DNA from: Ambrosia x helenae
Lineage: Eukaryota > Streptophyta > Magnoliopsida > Asterales > Asteraceae
Direction: 5' to 3'
Assembly: GCA_030844895.1 (NCBI GenBank)
Contig: CM061223.1
Span: 16,255,994-16,319,993, forward strand
Length of the DNA stretch: 64,000 bases
The position numbers and the translations under genes are program-made. The notes beneath the pieces were generated by a model. It ran no database searches, was not told the origin of the DNA, and was given only the letters and a program-made list of their open reading frames with translations. Shown here piece after piece: positions 53,590 through 64,000 of the stretch (its first letter is position 1; each line of letters begins with the position of its first letter).

Positions 53590-56500
53590 ATTTGTTGTAC
53601 ATCTTTGTTGTTTGATTATTGATGAACAAAATAGCAACGTCTACAATGACCGAGGCGTGGAAAGAATGCAATTTCTTTGTTATTTTGTGTCGTTTGTCAA
53701 TAGCTGCGGATAAACGCAAAAATTATGCAAAAGAAGTTCATGGTATAGTACATCCTTCTCATGATGATGACAATGACGAAAATAAATTGTTGTTAATGTA
53801 ACACAATCTGGCAGATAGTTTTCATCAGCAACACCACCATGAAGTTGATTGAATGGAATAACTTCAAAAACATAGCGCGTGGACAGAGAGGGTTGCTTAA
53901 GTGAAATGTAAACTAATGTTGCACGTGAAACATGACATGGTAATCTTGCTGTATAGGACGATATATCGTTTGATAAGGAAGAACAACAAACTTATGGAGC
54001 GTATAAACATATCCCTCTTGCAAGAGACTCTTGTAAACGTTAATCAGGCTGATAGGGATCTTTGCATGTATCCAACCACCCTAAGATCAAAAAAATTAAT
54101 TGTGTTTATCAACATGTAACCCATAAACATGACAATACGGAAAACAATTTTAAACTTACATGTTCAGGAGACATTTTAATGTCAAAAGACATAACACATT
54201 TGGTATTAGGATTATACGACAACCATTTACACGATTCCATGACAGTGACTTGCCTTACTAGTGATGTTTGGCTGCAAATCAGATATGTGAAGATATGCCA
54301 TCGGAAGCTATTGAACCTACACAAAGAAAGACAACTTCATACTAGCTGAACCCGTATTTATATAATGATCCATGGCAGTTAAGTAACTAATGCGCATGAA
54401 AAAGGGGCCACTTACTTCATGGTTAGTTGTACATAACAGATTGAACATTTTAAGTAAATTAAAAAAAACAATGTTTTTACATATACCATACTTTAATAGT
54501 TTAATATAATATATTTGTAGTAATTCGTATAGTATATTGTATTACTGGATTGGGCTTAATTTAAAACAAATGGATATTTATGTAATACTAATTATCTACT
54601 TACTGGTGCAACTGTTATTATAAGCTCTGCCTTACATTTTGTGTAACCGTTACTTACCCAATTAAACAAATCAAACCAGAACTCGTTTTTTGACGTCAGA
54701 GCTACTTCTTTCTTCATCAGTTCACCCCCATCGAATTAATCAACGACGACTTTCCAACATTAGACCAACCCAACATTGCAAATTCGGGTAACACCTTATC
54801 ACAGATTGGACTTCTTTTAATGTAGCATCACCGATGTATGGGCCTAAAAGGATGTTGGAACCGGTTAAGATCATGTTGTTGGTGACATCATCTAGGTTTA
54901 TGCACGGTTGAATAAAGAGCACGGTTTAGGTGAATTTCACATTGTTAGAGAGGGAGATTTTAGGGGGTTATTGGTGGCATAGATTTGGGGATGGGGTGGA
55001 GAGAGATGTAATGGTTTGAAAGGGAGAGAGGATGAAAAAGATGGTGGGGGGATTGAGGAGAAGCGGTAGGTGAATACGCGAAATCTCACCAACGTTAAAA
55101 TCGTCGGTTATATATTGCTCATACTCGACAGTTACATACCCCCACTACCTTACTAACTTCCTGAAATTGTGGGTTTACTGCAGGCGAATGAGGGAATGGT
55201 TATACATAGTGGGGCTTTACTTTTCCTGTGATTTTGGCTGCTCAGCTATTATCTTATCAAATAACCATTCAAAGTGTAGGTTCATGGGTGAAATCGTGGG
55301 TGAACAAATGTGGCGCGAACATGCTTGATATAATTGATGCGAAAACAAAAACGATCAATGTATGCGGTCAAGATTGCCCAAATTTTTGATTTAATAGCTG
55401 TCAAACTAAAAGCAGTTTTTTCATTGGCGTCAATATTATATATAATAAGCCTTTTAAAGTATGAAATTAATAGAAGGTCGTACTACCACACCACCAAATC
55501 TGGTCATCAACCCACCCTTATATCTGTTTCGAAGACCACCACCACACCTTTTTTTGTCGCCTTCACCTACCACCGGTGGTCCAACACAACTACCTAGTTA
55601 GCAATCTCTGTTTACATTCTCTCTTCTTTGATCTCACTACCATCGCCCGTCGTTCACCTTTAAAGATCTTAGTCCGCTACCGACCATCTACTCCCACACC
55701 CCGCCCCGCTTCTAATTTTTGATGTAGTGGGTTGCAACCGAAGTCTAATTTAACCTTGTTTTGTTATGTGATTGAGTCCTTAATCTGTGCGCCTTTTATT
55801 TGGCTTTATTTTTGGGATTTTCTTGGTCGATTAATTACCATCCATTTTCAAAGACTTGATACCTGAAATGTTTGATTTATGGGTTTAATACCATTGACTT
55901 CTAGATGGAGACCCATTTTTTAAGTGGGGTTGGGACGATGTTCTTGTAGACGACAATCATGATCAACGTTTATTTCAAAGACAAGAGTGTTTTTGGAGGG
56001 TGTTAGATGTAATATATATATAGAGAGAGATATGGATAGAGATAAAAGTACTATTAGTTCTTGATTTTGTTAAGAGTTAGGTGGGAAAGAACACCCTAGG
56101 CTAGTACCTTAGCCTCTATCAAATCGTGTAGTGTCATGTTAAATTCACTTTCAAGTATCCTATAACAACCAAAATATTGGCAGCAACTACCCTCATGTAC
56201 TCTAGAACTTTTTTTTTTTTAATTTAAAATAAATTAAACAATTAAATCTAAAGGTTTTAATTGGAGGAGAAATGATAATGTTGGGTTGGGAAAAGAAAAT
56301 CTCACTTGGCATTCAAGCTTAGAGGGACTTGTCTAGAGGTGCCCCGCCCCCTTATATAACCGTTAAGTCCATGAAGACCCTAAACATCATTAAGAGCCTA
56401 AACATCCATTTAAACCACAAGTATATAATCGTTTATGGTGATCTAGGGATAAATATGACCATTTAAACACTTAGTCCAGTGTATAAGCAACGTATTAACA

Positions 56501-56966
56501 AGGTTTCATAATTTCATTGTAGAGATTTGCATACCGACGTATAGTTTGCTATGCTATACCGTACACAAATTACAAGTCAATTTGGGCATTTTTCTTGATT
56601 AAACATGTAATGATGTAAATCAACTCCATATAGTCCATTTTGTGTATCACTGAATTTTGGTTTACAAAATTATCCATAAAATCATCAAGTGTTTATAATC
56701 AATACAAGATACTTTCCAAACACAAGGTTGTTTATAAAATTATTAATGTACACGGATCGAAACTATCAATTGTATTCAAATTTATGCGCATTTTATAACT
56801 ATGTTTTCACAGCATTTAAATTATAAACCGATTATTAATTTTCAAACCATCAAAGTTGTAGGATAAATGATTAACATTAGGTCCCATTTATAAAACACTA
56901 ACGATTAATTCAATCACATGAAGCTACAACACACTAACTCTTCAGCATATTTTCATTCCTTGTAAT
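53590..56966. other. Intergenic with weak coding-like frames
   Basis: 53619-53801 (+) (MTEAWKECNFFVILCRLSIA), 54062-54349 (+) and 54922-54740 (-) (INLDDVTNNMILTGSNILLG then PYIGDATLKEVQSVIRCYP) have plausible protein composition but no recognised family. The minus frame is the best candidate for a captured exon. The rest is AT-rich with no clear repeat. Confidence 0.3.
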
Positions 56967-56971
56967 TTTAG

Positions 56972-58155
56972 TAATAGATAAAAGATTGATTGATATATAT
57001 TTAGTACTAGCTGATTACCCCGGGAGGGTCCCGGGGTTGAAAAATCTAATTTACGTGATAACCTATTGCAAATGGCTCAAGTTAACTAACCACAAAATCT
57101 CTCAATCATTACATGTTCATAGTATTCAAATCAGTAATAACCCATATTCCCTAATCTAAAACCTAATCAGTAATCATGTAAAAAATCACTTATGTAAGCT
57201 GCAACTATTCAAAAACTCATCACATCTCTCTAATTTCTCACATTCTAATGACTCTTATAATTCCTAACCTAATCAACTAAACAAACACTTAAGTTGGAAG
57301 TTGTAACCATTGCATCTCATTATGTCACGTGGCATAATCAAGAGATGGTTGAGGCCACCATTGAACGCCACGACAGCAACTATCAATTCTTCCCGGGAGC
57401 GTCCAGGGGTTGAAAAATATAACCATTCTAATAATACTAATACTAATAGTAATAATCATTACTCTTGTAATTAAATAAATAAAAAATTAACCTTGCTATA
57501 AGGTGACACCATGTGTTGCAGTGTTGCACGATTCTTTCTCCTAACTTCTCTTGATGAAGTATACCTAGTAAAATTCCAATGATAACATGGTGATTGGGCT
57601 GATTTTCAACATCGTAGATAAGAACCTAGTTTAAAAGAAAAAACATGATTAATGAATAACATGAACACTTTGTGTGTTTTTTTCCTGTATGAACGAAACC
57701 CCACAAAAAATAGTCGATTTTTTCTCCGTTTTTTATATAGCACTATGGTACTCGTTGGAAAGATAATAAAACGCTCGTTAATTTGGTGTAATTTTTTTTT
57801 CTTTAAAAAATTCCGTATATAAAAGATATAAACGTTTAAAAATTATGGGAGGAAACATGAGAGATAAAATTTTAAATTTATTTTTAAATTCTTTTTTCCT
57901 AAAATAACTCAATTTAATTAAAAAATGAAATAATTCAAAAACACTAAAATCTTTCAATTATGATGCCACGTGGCAGTTTCATGGGGAGGTTGAAGGCACC
58001 ATTGCACGCCACGTCAGCAATGTTCAATTCTTTTATATATATTAATAGATGATTATATGTAATTATTATAATTATCATTTATCATAGATAGAAGAGATCC
58101 CTTATATTATTTATACCCGTCAGATTAATGAGAATAGACGGTTTGTACACTTTCA
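56972..58155 (+). repeat. Copia 5' LTR (interrupted)
   Basis: Once the Helitron at 57007-58049 is discounted, 141 bp align without gaps to 63722-63862, with eight substitutions counted by eye. It ends TACACTTTCA directly before the PBS. Confidence 0.9.
57007..58049 (-). mobile_element. Helitron, 1043 bp, in the Copia 5' LTR
   Basis: On the minus strand it begins TCTATTAATATATATAAAAG (58049 downward) and ends with hairpin CCCCGGGA-CCC-TCCCGGGG, TAATCAG, CTAG, inserted between A and T. The 3' LTR has the empty site TTTAGTATGATTAT, which fixes both ends to the base. It is non-autonomous. Internally a second end-like segment (CCCGGGAGCGTCCAGGGGTT near 57394) follows a copy of the 5' region (GCAACTATCAATTCTT). 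It is therefore a head-to-tail fusion of two related units. Confidence 0.93.
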
Positions 58156-58169
58156 TGGTATCAAAGACC
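58156..58169 (+). promoter_or_regulatory. Copia primer binding site
   Basis: TGGTATCAAAGACC directly after the LTR resembles the initiator-Met tRNA PBS TGGTATCAGAGC used by Ty1/copia elements. Confidence 0.85.
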
Positions 58170-58283
58170 AGAAACCCTAACCCTCCCTAATTATTTTCTT
58201 GCTACCGTCCCTAATTCTTTTCTGCCGAGTGCCGACCACCTTATTCAACCGACCACTTTATACCAATTCCCTACAACATTCAT

Positions 58284-58726
58284 TTAGGGCATGTTTGGAT
58301 AAACTTATTTGATGCAAAAAGGACTTTTTGTTAAAAGGACTTATTAACTTATGACTTTTTAAAAAAAAGTTTTTAAAAAAGTGTTTGGATTAGCTTATGT
58401 GGTGGGAAAAAAGAATAAGTTGATAAGTTAGTTTGTAAAAAAGTGTTTGGTTTAACTTATTTAGGTAAAATGACCAAAAAGGGTATAAGGAGAGAAGGTG
58501 TAAGGATATAATAAGGGCATGTAGGTAAATAATCATCAATAAGTTATAAGGAGGTTCAAAAAGTCACTCCTCCCTTACTTTTCCAAAACAACTTATCATA
58601 GGCTTACAAAAAGTTAAAACAAAAAGTCATTTTCCTTTTGCCAAACATTTTTTGTAACTTATTAACTTTTTGAAAAAGTTATAAGTTATAAAAAGGTGGA
58701 AATAAGGAGAGCCAAACATGCTCTTA
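58284..58726. mobile_element. Tourist-like MITE in the Copia leader (TSD TTA)
   Basis: The body is 58287-58723. Termini are GGGCATGTTTGG and CCAAACATGCTC, flanked by TTA at 58284-58286 and 58724-58726. The interior is symmetric AAAAAGT/ACTTTTT and AACTTAT/ATAAGTT-rich sequence. Confidence 0.8.
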
Positions 58727-58808
58727 TCATAGAATGACTTCTCCCGCCACCTCCTCTACCATAATATTCATCGTCATAATATTTTGACCCTATACTCCGC
58801 TTATTTCC

Positions 58809-59470
58809 CTTCACCCTAGGGGTGAGCAAATGTCGGTTCGGTTCGGTTTTTACAAATAACCGAAACCGATAACCGAAGTTCGGTTTTAGGAAAATCCATA
58901 ACCGAAACCGTTCGGTTACGTCGGTTCGGTTACTTCGGTTAATATGTCGGTTATCGGTTCGGTTACGGTTATGTTCGGTTAATAACCAAACATAAAACTT
59001 GTGCAAAATTATAAACTTAAAATAGTTAGTAAAGTGTTTTGAACATTTTTCAAGAATACAAATATATATAAAAATGCAAGAAAAATACATGAAATACCCA
59101 TGAAATAAATAAAATATTCTTCAAATATATGAATATGCATGAAAAATACATGAGTTACATAAAAATATATTTCAAATACGTAAATATACATGAAAGATAC
59201 ATGAAATATACTGAAAATACATGAAAATATATTCCAAATATATGGATATATGTATGAAACATAATTAAGTATATAACTATCGGTTCGGTTTCGGTTATTT
59301 TGGTTACGGAAGAGGGGAAAACCGTAACCGTAACCGAATGGTTCGGTTTTGGCCATATGTTAACCGTAACCGATCGGTTAATTTGGTTTCGGTTATTTTC
59401 GGTTCGGTTATCGGTTCGGTTTCGGTTTTTTTCGGTTATCGGTTTTCATATGCTCACCCCTACTTCACCC
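58809..59470. mobile_element. hAT-type MITE 5 (TSD CTTCACCC)
   Basis: The body is 58817-59462. Termini are TAGGGGTGAGCAAA and TGCTCACCCCTA, with CTTCACCC at 58809-58816 and 59463-59470. CGGTTCGGTT clusters lie at both ends. The centre (59080-59260) has degenerate ~60-bp repeats with ATACATGAAA and TTCAAATATATG. Frames within it are not genes. Confidence 0.9.
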
Positions 59471-59814
59471 TATCTCCATAATATTCATCACCACAGTTTC
59501 ACTCTTCTGCCTTCCTTGTTTCCTTCTCACAATAGCCGACCACTTTTGTCAGTTACTCCCACCTCACACCACAAATCAATATTATTCTTAGTTGTTGACT
59601 AAATATTATTCTTAATATTTGCCTCCACTGTAGCCGCCTAGCTCATACCCTTCCTTACCCACAAGCTCAACACCCACCTTCTTGGCTCACATCTCCTTCT
59701 CCTTATCCATCTTTCAACAGGCCCACATATAACACCCAATCCGACTTGCTTGGCCCAAAACCCCAACAGGCCCATACCGCCTACAACCTATAACAACCAG
59801 ACCCCATTCAGTAT

Positions 59815-60445
59815 ATGGACACAGGAGCTTCATCCACCATGACACACGAGCAAGGTGACTTTCATTCCATTTCTAATTCTTGCTTGTCTCGTAATATTAT
59901 TGTAGGTAATGGTGAAACAATTCCCGTACTCGGACAAGGCACAAAAAACATACACAACCCTTTCCCACCCTTTATATTAAAAAATGTCCTTTATTCCCCT
60001 AGACTTGTCAAAAATTTAATTTTTGTTCGTCGTTTCACTACGGACAATTCTGTTTCTGTCGAATTTGACCCGTTTGGTTTTCTTGTAAAGGATTACAAGA
60101 CCACAGCACCACTCCTACGATGCAACAGCAGTGGTGATCTTTATCCCTTGCTGTTCGAGTCATCCACCTCCCAACCAACCGACCTAGCTGCTATCTCTTC
60201 ACAACTCTAGCATCACCGTCTTGGCCACCCAGGACGTGAACCTTTAAATAAATTAAAAACTTCTTATGTTTTAGACTTTGATATTTGGTCTAACAATATT
60301 TGCTAGTCTTGTATTTTTGGTAAAAACATTCGTTTACCTTTATTTCCGTCTAGTAATGTCACTTTACAACCGTTTGACATTATTCATAGTGACGTGTGGA
60401 CATCACCCATTGTTAGCTCCCCAGGCCATAAATATTATGTGTTAT
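59815..60445 (+). pseudogene. Copia protease and GAG-pre-integrase remnant
   Basis: The protease active-site motif is MDTGASSTMT (59815). The frame stays open to 60210 (GNGETIPVLGQGTKNI, LKNVLYSPRLVKNL), where a stop precedes the pre-integrase motif HHRLGHPGREPLNKL. Integrase sequence then runs, with frameshifts, to 60445, where hAT MITE 6 is inserted. Confidence 0.85.
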
Positions 60446-61129
60446 TCCTTGATTAGGGGTGAGCAATAAACGGTTCCAAACCGCGAAAACCGTGAAACCG
60501 ACCTGGAACCGCTAGAACCGAACCGAATTAATGTTATAGGTTCCGGTTCTCATATTTTGGCATAATCGGTTCCCGGTTTGGTTTCGGTTAGAACCGACGG
60601 GTCCGGTTAAGAACCGTTAGAACCGTTTTGAATTAAATTAAATATTTAAGTATTCTATTATTAGTTTGAAATATAATATGCTGTATCCTTCTTTATAATT
60701 CTTAACACTTTTAAATTCTTTTACTTGGTAGGAATGTAGAGTATTGCCTTATGTGATGGTCAGCATTCAGCACAGCTTGTTCTGACCCGTTTAATCTGTA
60801 TAAAAAGAATGATCTGATTCGAACAAAACATATTTTGATACGTAAACTACTATACTTTTAGTAACCATGGTTAACACAAACTGTTGATAATTTTTTTAAG
60901 AAAAAATATTGTTTTTGTTTATTTTTTATTTAATTGTTAATGTTAATTTTAGGATTTTATTGACAACCGGTTTCGGTCTAGAACCATTTCACCCGGTTCT
61001 GGAACCGAACCGTTTAGTAATTATCGGTTTCGGTTCTCATATTTTGGAATAAACGGTTCGCGGTTCGGTCCGGTTCGGTTCGGTTCGGTTCGGTCCGGTT
61101 TTGAACCGTTGCACAGCCCTATCCTTGAT
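60446..61129. mobile_element. hAT-type MITE 6 inside Copia integrase (TSD TCCTTGAT)
   Basis: The body is 60454-61121. Termini are TAGGGGTGAGCAA and GCACAGCCCTA, with TCCTTGAT at 60446-60453 and 61122-61129. AACCG/CGGTT clusters lie at both ends. It splits the integrase core between the residues before and after the conserved LDD-Y-S region. Confidence 0.92.
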
Positions 61130-62185
61130 GATTATTCTAACTTTTTATGGACCTACCCCATTACACAAAAATCACAAGTTTTCCCATTCTTTACACACTT
61201 TGCCTCCACCATTAAAACCCAATTTGAACGTACCATTAAAACATTGCAATGTGATAATGGTGGTGAATATGTAAACCATTCCTTTCAAAACTTTTTTACA
61301 ACCAACGGTATCCTCTATCGTCTATCTTGCCCCCACACATCATCCCAAAACGGTAAGGCTGAGTGAAAAATTAGAACCATAAATAATATGGTCCGCGCCT
61401 TAATGGCTCATGCCTCACTTCCCACCTACCAATGGCATTTTGCACTTGAAACCGCCACATACCTCCTAAACATCCTTCCCTCCAAAACCACACAAAACAA
61501 AACACCCACCGAGATATTATACTTGTCCACACCCACTTATGATCATTTACGCGTCTTTAGGTGTTTATGCTACCCGCTCACACCTTCAACCACCATCCAT
61601 AAACTTGAACACCGATCCCAACCTTGTGTCTTTTTAGGCTACCCACCCTCTCACTGTGGGTACTGGTGCTTTGACCTTTCCACAAAACAATTCTTTATCT
61701 CATGTCACGTTGCTTTTGACGAGACCACCTTCCCCTTTGTCCAAACTATTGGCCCCACCCCTACATACGACTTCCTCGGTGACCCATTTCCTCACCACCT
61801 ATGCCCGCATGTCCGCACTACTACAAACCCACTGACCGCCCAGACTACTCCCATATCTCACCCAGCGCCCTCTACACATCCGGACCAAAGCCCACACACC
61901 GGCCCGTCACCTGCCAACACTCACTCAGGCCCACAACCCTCAACCACCCAAGCCCAACCTACTCCACCTACTCACTTACCGCCCACCGATACTCCCTCCC
62001 AGCCCACCTCTCAGACACCCTCCGAACCAAACTCGTCACTCAACCCCACCCCCGGTCCACCAGTCCTCAATAACCAACCAACCTCTCGCACCATTCGCAC
62101 TTGTTCTATGAGGGAATCCATAAGCCCAAAACTCCATTTAACCTATCCGTTACCACCAAACCTCCCATCATCCCTATATACCTAA
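61122..62185 (+). pseudogene. Copia integrase core and linker remnant
   Basis: DDYSNFLWTYPI, LQCDNGGEYVNHSF (catalytic Asp) and SCPHTSSQNGKAE (catalytic Glu) are present, with a stop right after that Glu. From 61388 the C-terminal integrase part (MVRALMAHASLPTYQWHFAL, LRVFRCLCYPL, CVFLGYPPSHCGYWCFDL) leads into a Pro/Thr/Ser-rich linker that ends at a stop at 62185. Confidence 0.88.
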
Positions 62186-62201
62186 AAACCCCATCGATGC
62201 C

Positions 62202-63724
62202 TTGGCCAGTTCGGAGTGGTTGTCTGCCATGCCTACCGAGTACAATGCATTAATTAGAAATGGTACATGGGAGTTAGTTCCTCGTTCTCATAACATGAAT
62301 ATCATATGTTCTATGTGGTTATTTAAACATAAGTTCAGGTCAGATGTGACACTAGAGCGTTACAAAGGCGCGACTTGTTTGTGACGGTCGCTCCCAACAG
62401 GTGGGAATCGATTGTGGTGAGACTTTCAACCCGGTTGTTAAACCGGCCACTATACGCACGGTGCTTTCCCTTGCCCTCTCAAAAGGATGGGTCGTGCATC
62501 AGTTGGATGTCACTAATGCATTTCTCTATGGCATCTCCAGGAAACAGTCTATATGCATCAACCCATGGGGTTTCGAGGTAGAAATTTTCCCGATCATGTG
62601 TGTCTCTTACGCAGGCCACTTTATGGTTTAAAACAGGCTCCCCGTGCGTGGTATCAAAGGTTCACCGACTATGTACTTTCTTTAGGCTTTCTACATAGCA
62701 GATGTGACACATCTCTGTTTACTTTTCAGCATGGCAGTGACACGACATATCTTCTCTTGTATGTCGATGGTATTCTTTTGGTTACCTCCTCTGACAGCCT
62801 CCGGCATCGCCTTCTGGCGAATCTTGCTACAGAATTCGCCATGAAAGATCTGGGTCCTTTGAGTTATCTCTTGTGTATATCGGCCATTCGGCAGCAAAAC
62901 ACTATGTTCCTCTCTCCGCAGACCTATGCTACTGATATCATAGCTCGTGCAGGTATGCAGTCTTGCAACCCTGTTGCAACACCCGTAGACTCCAACTCTA
63001 AGCTAGGCGCTTCTCCAGATGAACCGTTTCATGACCCCACTTTATACGGAGCCTAGCAGGTGCTTTGTAGTACCTCACTTTTACCCGTCCTGACATCACA
63101 TACGCAGTTCAGCAGGTCTGTATGCACATGCACGCGCCTTGTACCGCACACTAGAATGCCCTGAAGCGTATCATCAGGTATATTAAAGGCACGATTACAT
63201 TTGGTTTAACTCTGGGTCCCTCTGCGGCCCCTTCTTTAGTAGCATACACTGATGCCGATTGGGCGGGCTGCCCTGATACTCGCCACTCCACTAGCGGTTA
63301 CTGCATCTATTTTGGGAAAAACTTAATTTCTTGGTCGTCCAAACGACAACCCACTATCTCACGGTCTAGTGCTGAGGCTGAATATCGGGGTGTCGCTAAT
63401 GTTGTTGCTGAGATTTTTTGGTTATGGAACCTGTTGCTAGAGTTGTCTGTTCCTATTTCTCGTGCCACGATGGTATATTGTGGCAATGTCAGTGCCATAT
63501 ACTTAACAGGTAAGCCCGTGCAACATCAACGCACGAAACATATTGAGCTGGATATTCACTTTGTTCGGGAACAGGTTCAGTGGGGTCATGTTCGCATCTT
63601 ACACGTTCCCTCCAGATACCAGATAGCAGACATCTTCACAAAAGGGTTGCCACATGTTCTATTTGAAGATTTCAGATCCAGTCTCAGCATCTGTTTACCT
63701 CCCGCTTCGACTGCGGGGGTGTAA
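62202..63724 (+). pseudogene. Copia reverse transcriptase and RNase H remnant
   Basis: RT motifs are NGTWELVPR, KGWVVHQLDVTNAFLYG, YGLKQAPRAWYQRF and LYVDGILLVTSS, where the catalytic YVDD has become YVDG. RNase H follows with YTDADWAGCPDTRHSTSGY, SSAEAEYRGVANVVAE, QHQRTKHIELDIHFVREQ and IADIFTKGLP. Several stops and frameshifts separate the parts (near 62384, 62631, 63056). Confidence 0.9.
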
Positions 63725-63862
63725 TAGATAATAGATTGATTGATATATATTTAGTATGATTATCTGTAATTATTATGATTATCATTTACCATAGATAGGA
63801 GAGATTCCTTGTATTATTTATACCCGTCAGATTAATGAGAATGGACGGTTTGTACACTTTCA
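63720..63862 (+). repeat. Copia 3' LTR, 143 bp
   Basis: It starts TGTAATAGATAATAG directly after a purine-rich tract (CTGCGGGGG) and ends TACACTTTCA. It retains the uninterrupted site TTTAGTATGATTAT where the 5' LTR carries the Helitron. Confidence 0.92.
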
Positions 63863-63867
63863 TTTAG

Positions 63868-64000
63868 AACTTGATACATCTAAAGATGATTAGATCTATA
63901 CGTGTACGAATACGGTTCTGAAAACTCAATCAATGAATAACTAAATAACAGAGGATTCTAATTGCACAAAAAAACGTGACTTCTAACGAGGGTGTTACCA
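63868..64000. other. Right edge, nothing recognised
   Basis: Short flank after the Copia target duplication, with no feature visible. Confidence 0.4.

Larger units (their letters stand above)
56967..63867 (+). mobile_element. Ty1/copia retrotransposon, decayed, with four nested elements
   Basis: 5' LTR 56972-58155 (141 bp of LTR plus a Helitron), PBS at 58156, pol remnants 59815-63724, 3' LTR 63720-63862. TTTAG occurs at 56967-56971 and 63863-63867 as the target duplication, if the 5' LTR has lost its first two bases (TG). The gene order protease, integrase, RT, RNase H is the copia order. Gag is essentially missing. Many stops and frameshifts show it is dead. Confidence 0.9.

Noticed and set aside
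53619..54349. Small plus-strand ORFs as a gene
   Set aside because: No domain, no consistent splice model and no family resemblance; kept only as a note in the intergenic entry.

Overview
This is nuclear DNA of a flowering plant (eudicot). The evidence is spliceosomal introns with GT-AG ends, plant-specific gene families (a DUF630/DUF632 protein, an LBD-like C-block protein, 60S acidic ribosomal protein P1), a mitochondrial atp1 fragment, and plant-type transposons throughout. The style of several repeats suggests Asteraceae, but that is an impression. The window is AT-rich, gene-poor and repeat-dominated.

Real genes are few. (1) A four-exon plus-strand DUF630/DUF632 gene (NRG2/APSR1-like family) lies at 19785-25067. 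It reads well but carries two -1 frameshifts. (2) A compact three-exon gene for ribosomal P1 lies at 47583-48141, with a telo-box-like AAACCCTA upstream. (3) A divergent single-exon LBD-like ORF lies at 36361-36792, inside what would be intron 1 of a broken RPP1 copy (34230-37354).

Layout. 0.4-3.6 kb: SINE tail, then a minus-strand Helitron candidate whose 5' terminus is repeated in a tandem array. 3.7-4.3 kb: LTR-like segment. 4.56-7.36 kb: a MULE with a perfect 9-bp target duplication and two small convergent spliced ORFs. 7.6-10.2 kb: two foldback elements and a CAACTCCGTTA minisatellite. 11.4-12.6 kb: a second MULE. 13.3-14.1 kb: two hAT MITEs. 14.2-18.5 kb: LTR-like DNA, a tandem dimer, degenerate repeats and a LINE tail. 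18.8-19.6 kb: Tourist-like MITE and SINE just upstream of the DUF630/632 gene. 24.55-26.49 kb: the 3' end of that gene is repeated as a ~0.9-kb inverted copy around a palindromic element. 27.2-28.9 kb: dead PIF/Harbinger transposase. 29.0-34.0 kb: atp1 fragment, MITEs, minus-strand SINE, repeated coding tails. 34.2-37.4 kb: RPP1 pseudogene with LBD-like ORF. 40.0-44.7 kb: decayed L1-type LINE. 46.3-48.1 kb: tandem duplication and functional RPP1. 49.1-51.5 kb: MITE and Copia-LTR-like DNA with a nested hAT MITE. 56.97-63.86 kb: a decayed Ty1/copia element with 143-bp LTRs (141 bp left on the 5' side) and four nested transposons (Helitron in the 5' LTR, Tourist-like MITE, two hAT MITEs).

The most notable structures are the inverted duplication of the DUF632 exon (a potential dsRNA source), the MULE with two intact micro-genes (one with an EAR-type DLNxxP motif), the Helitron whose boundaries are proved by the empty site in the partner LTR, and repeated tandem multimerisation of Helitron-like ends. 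All target duplications and splice phases were read by eye.
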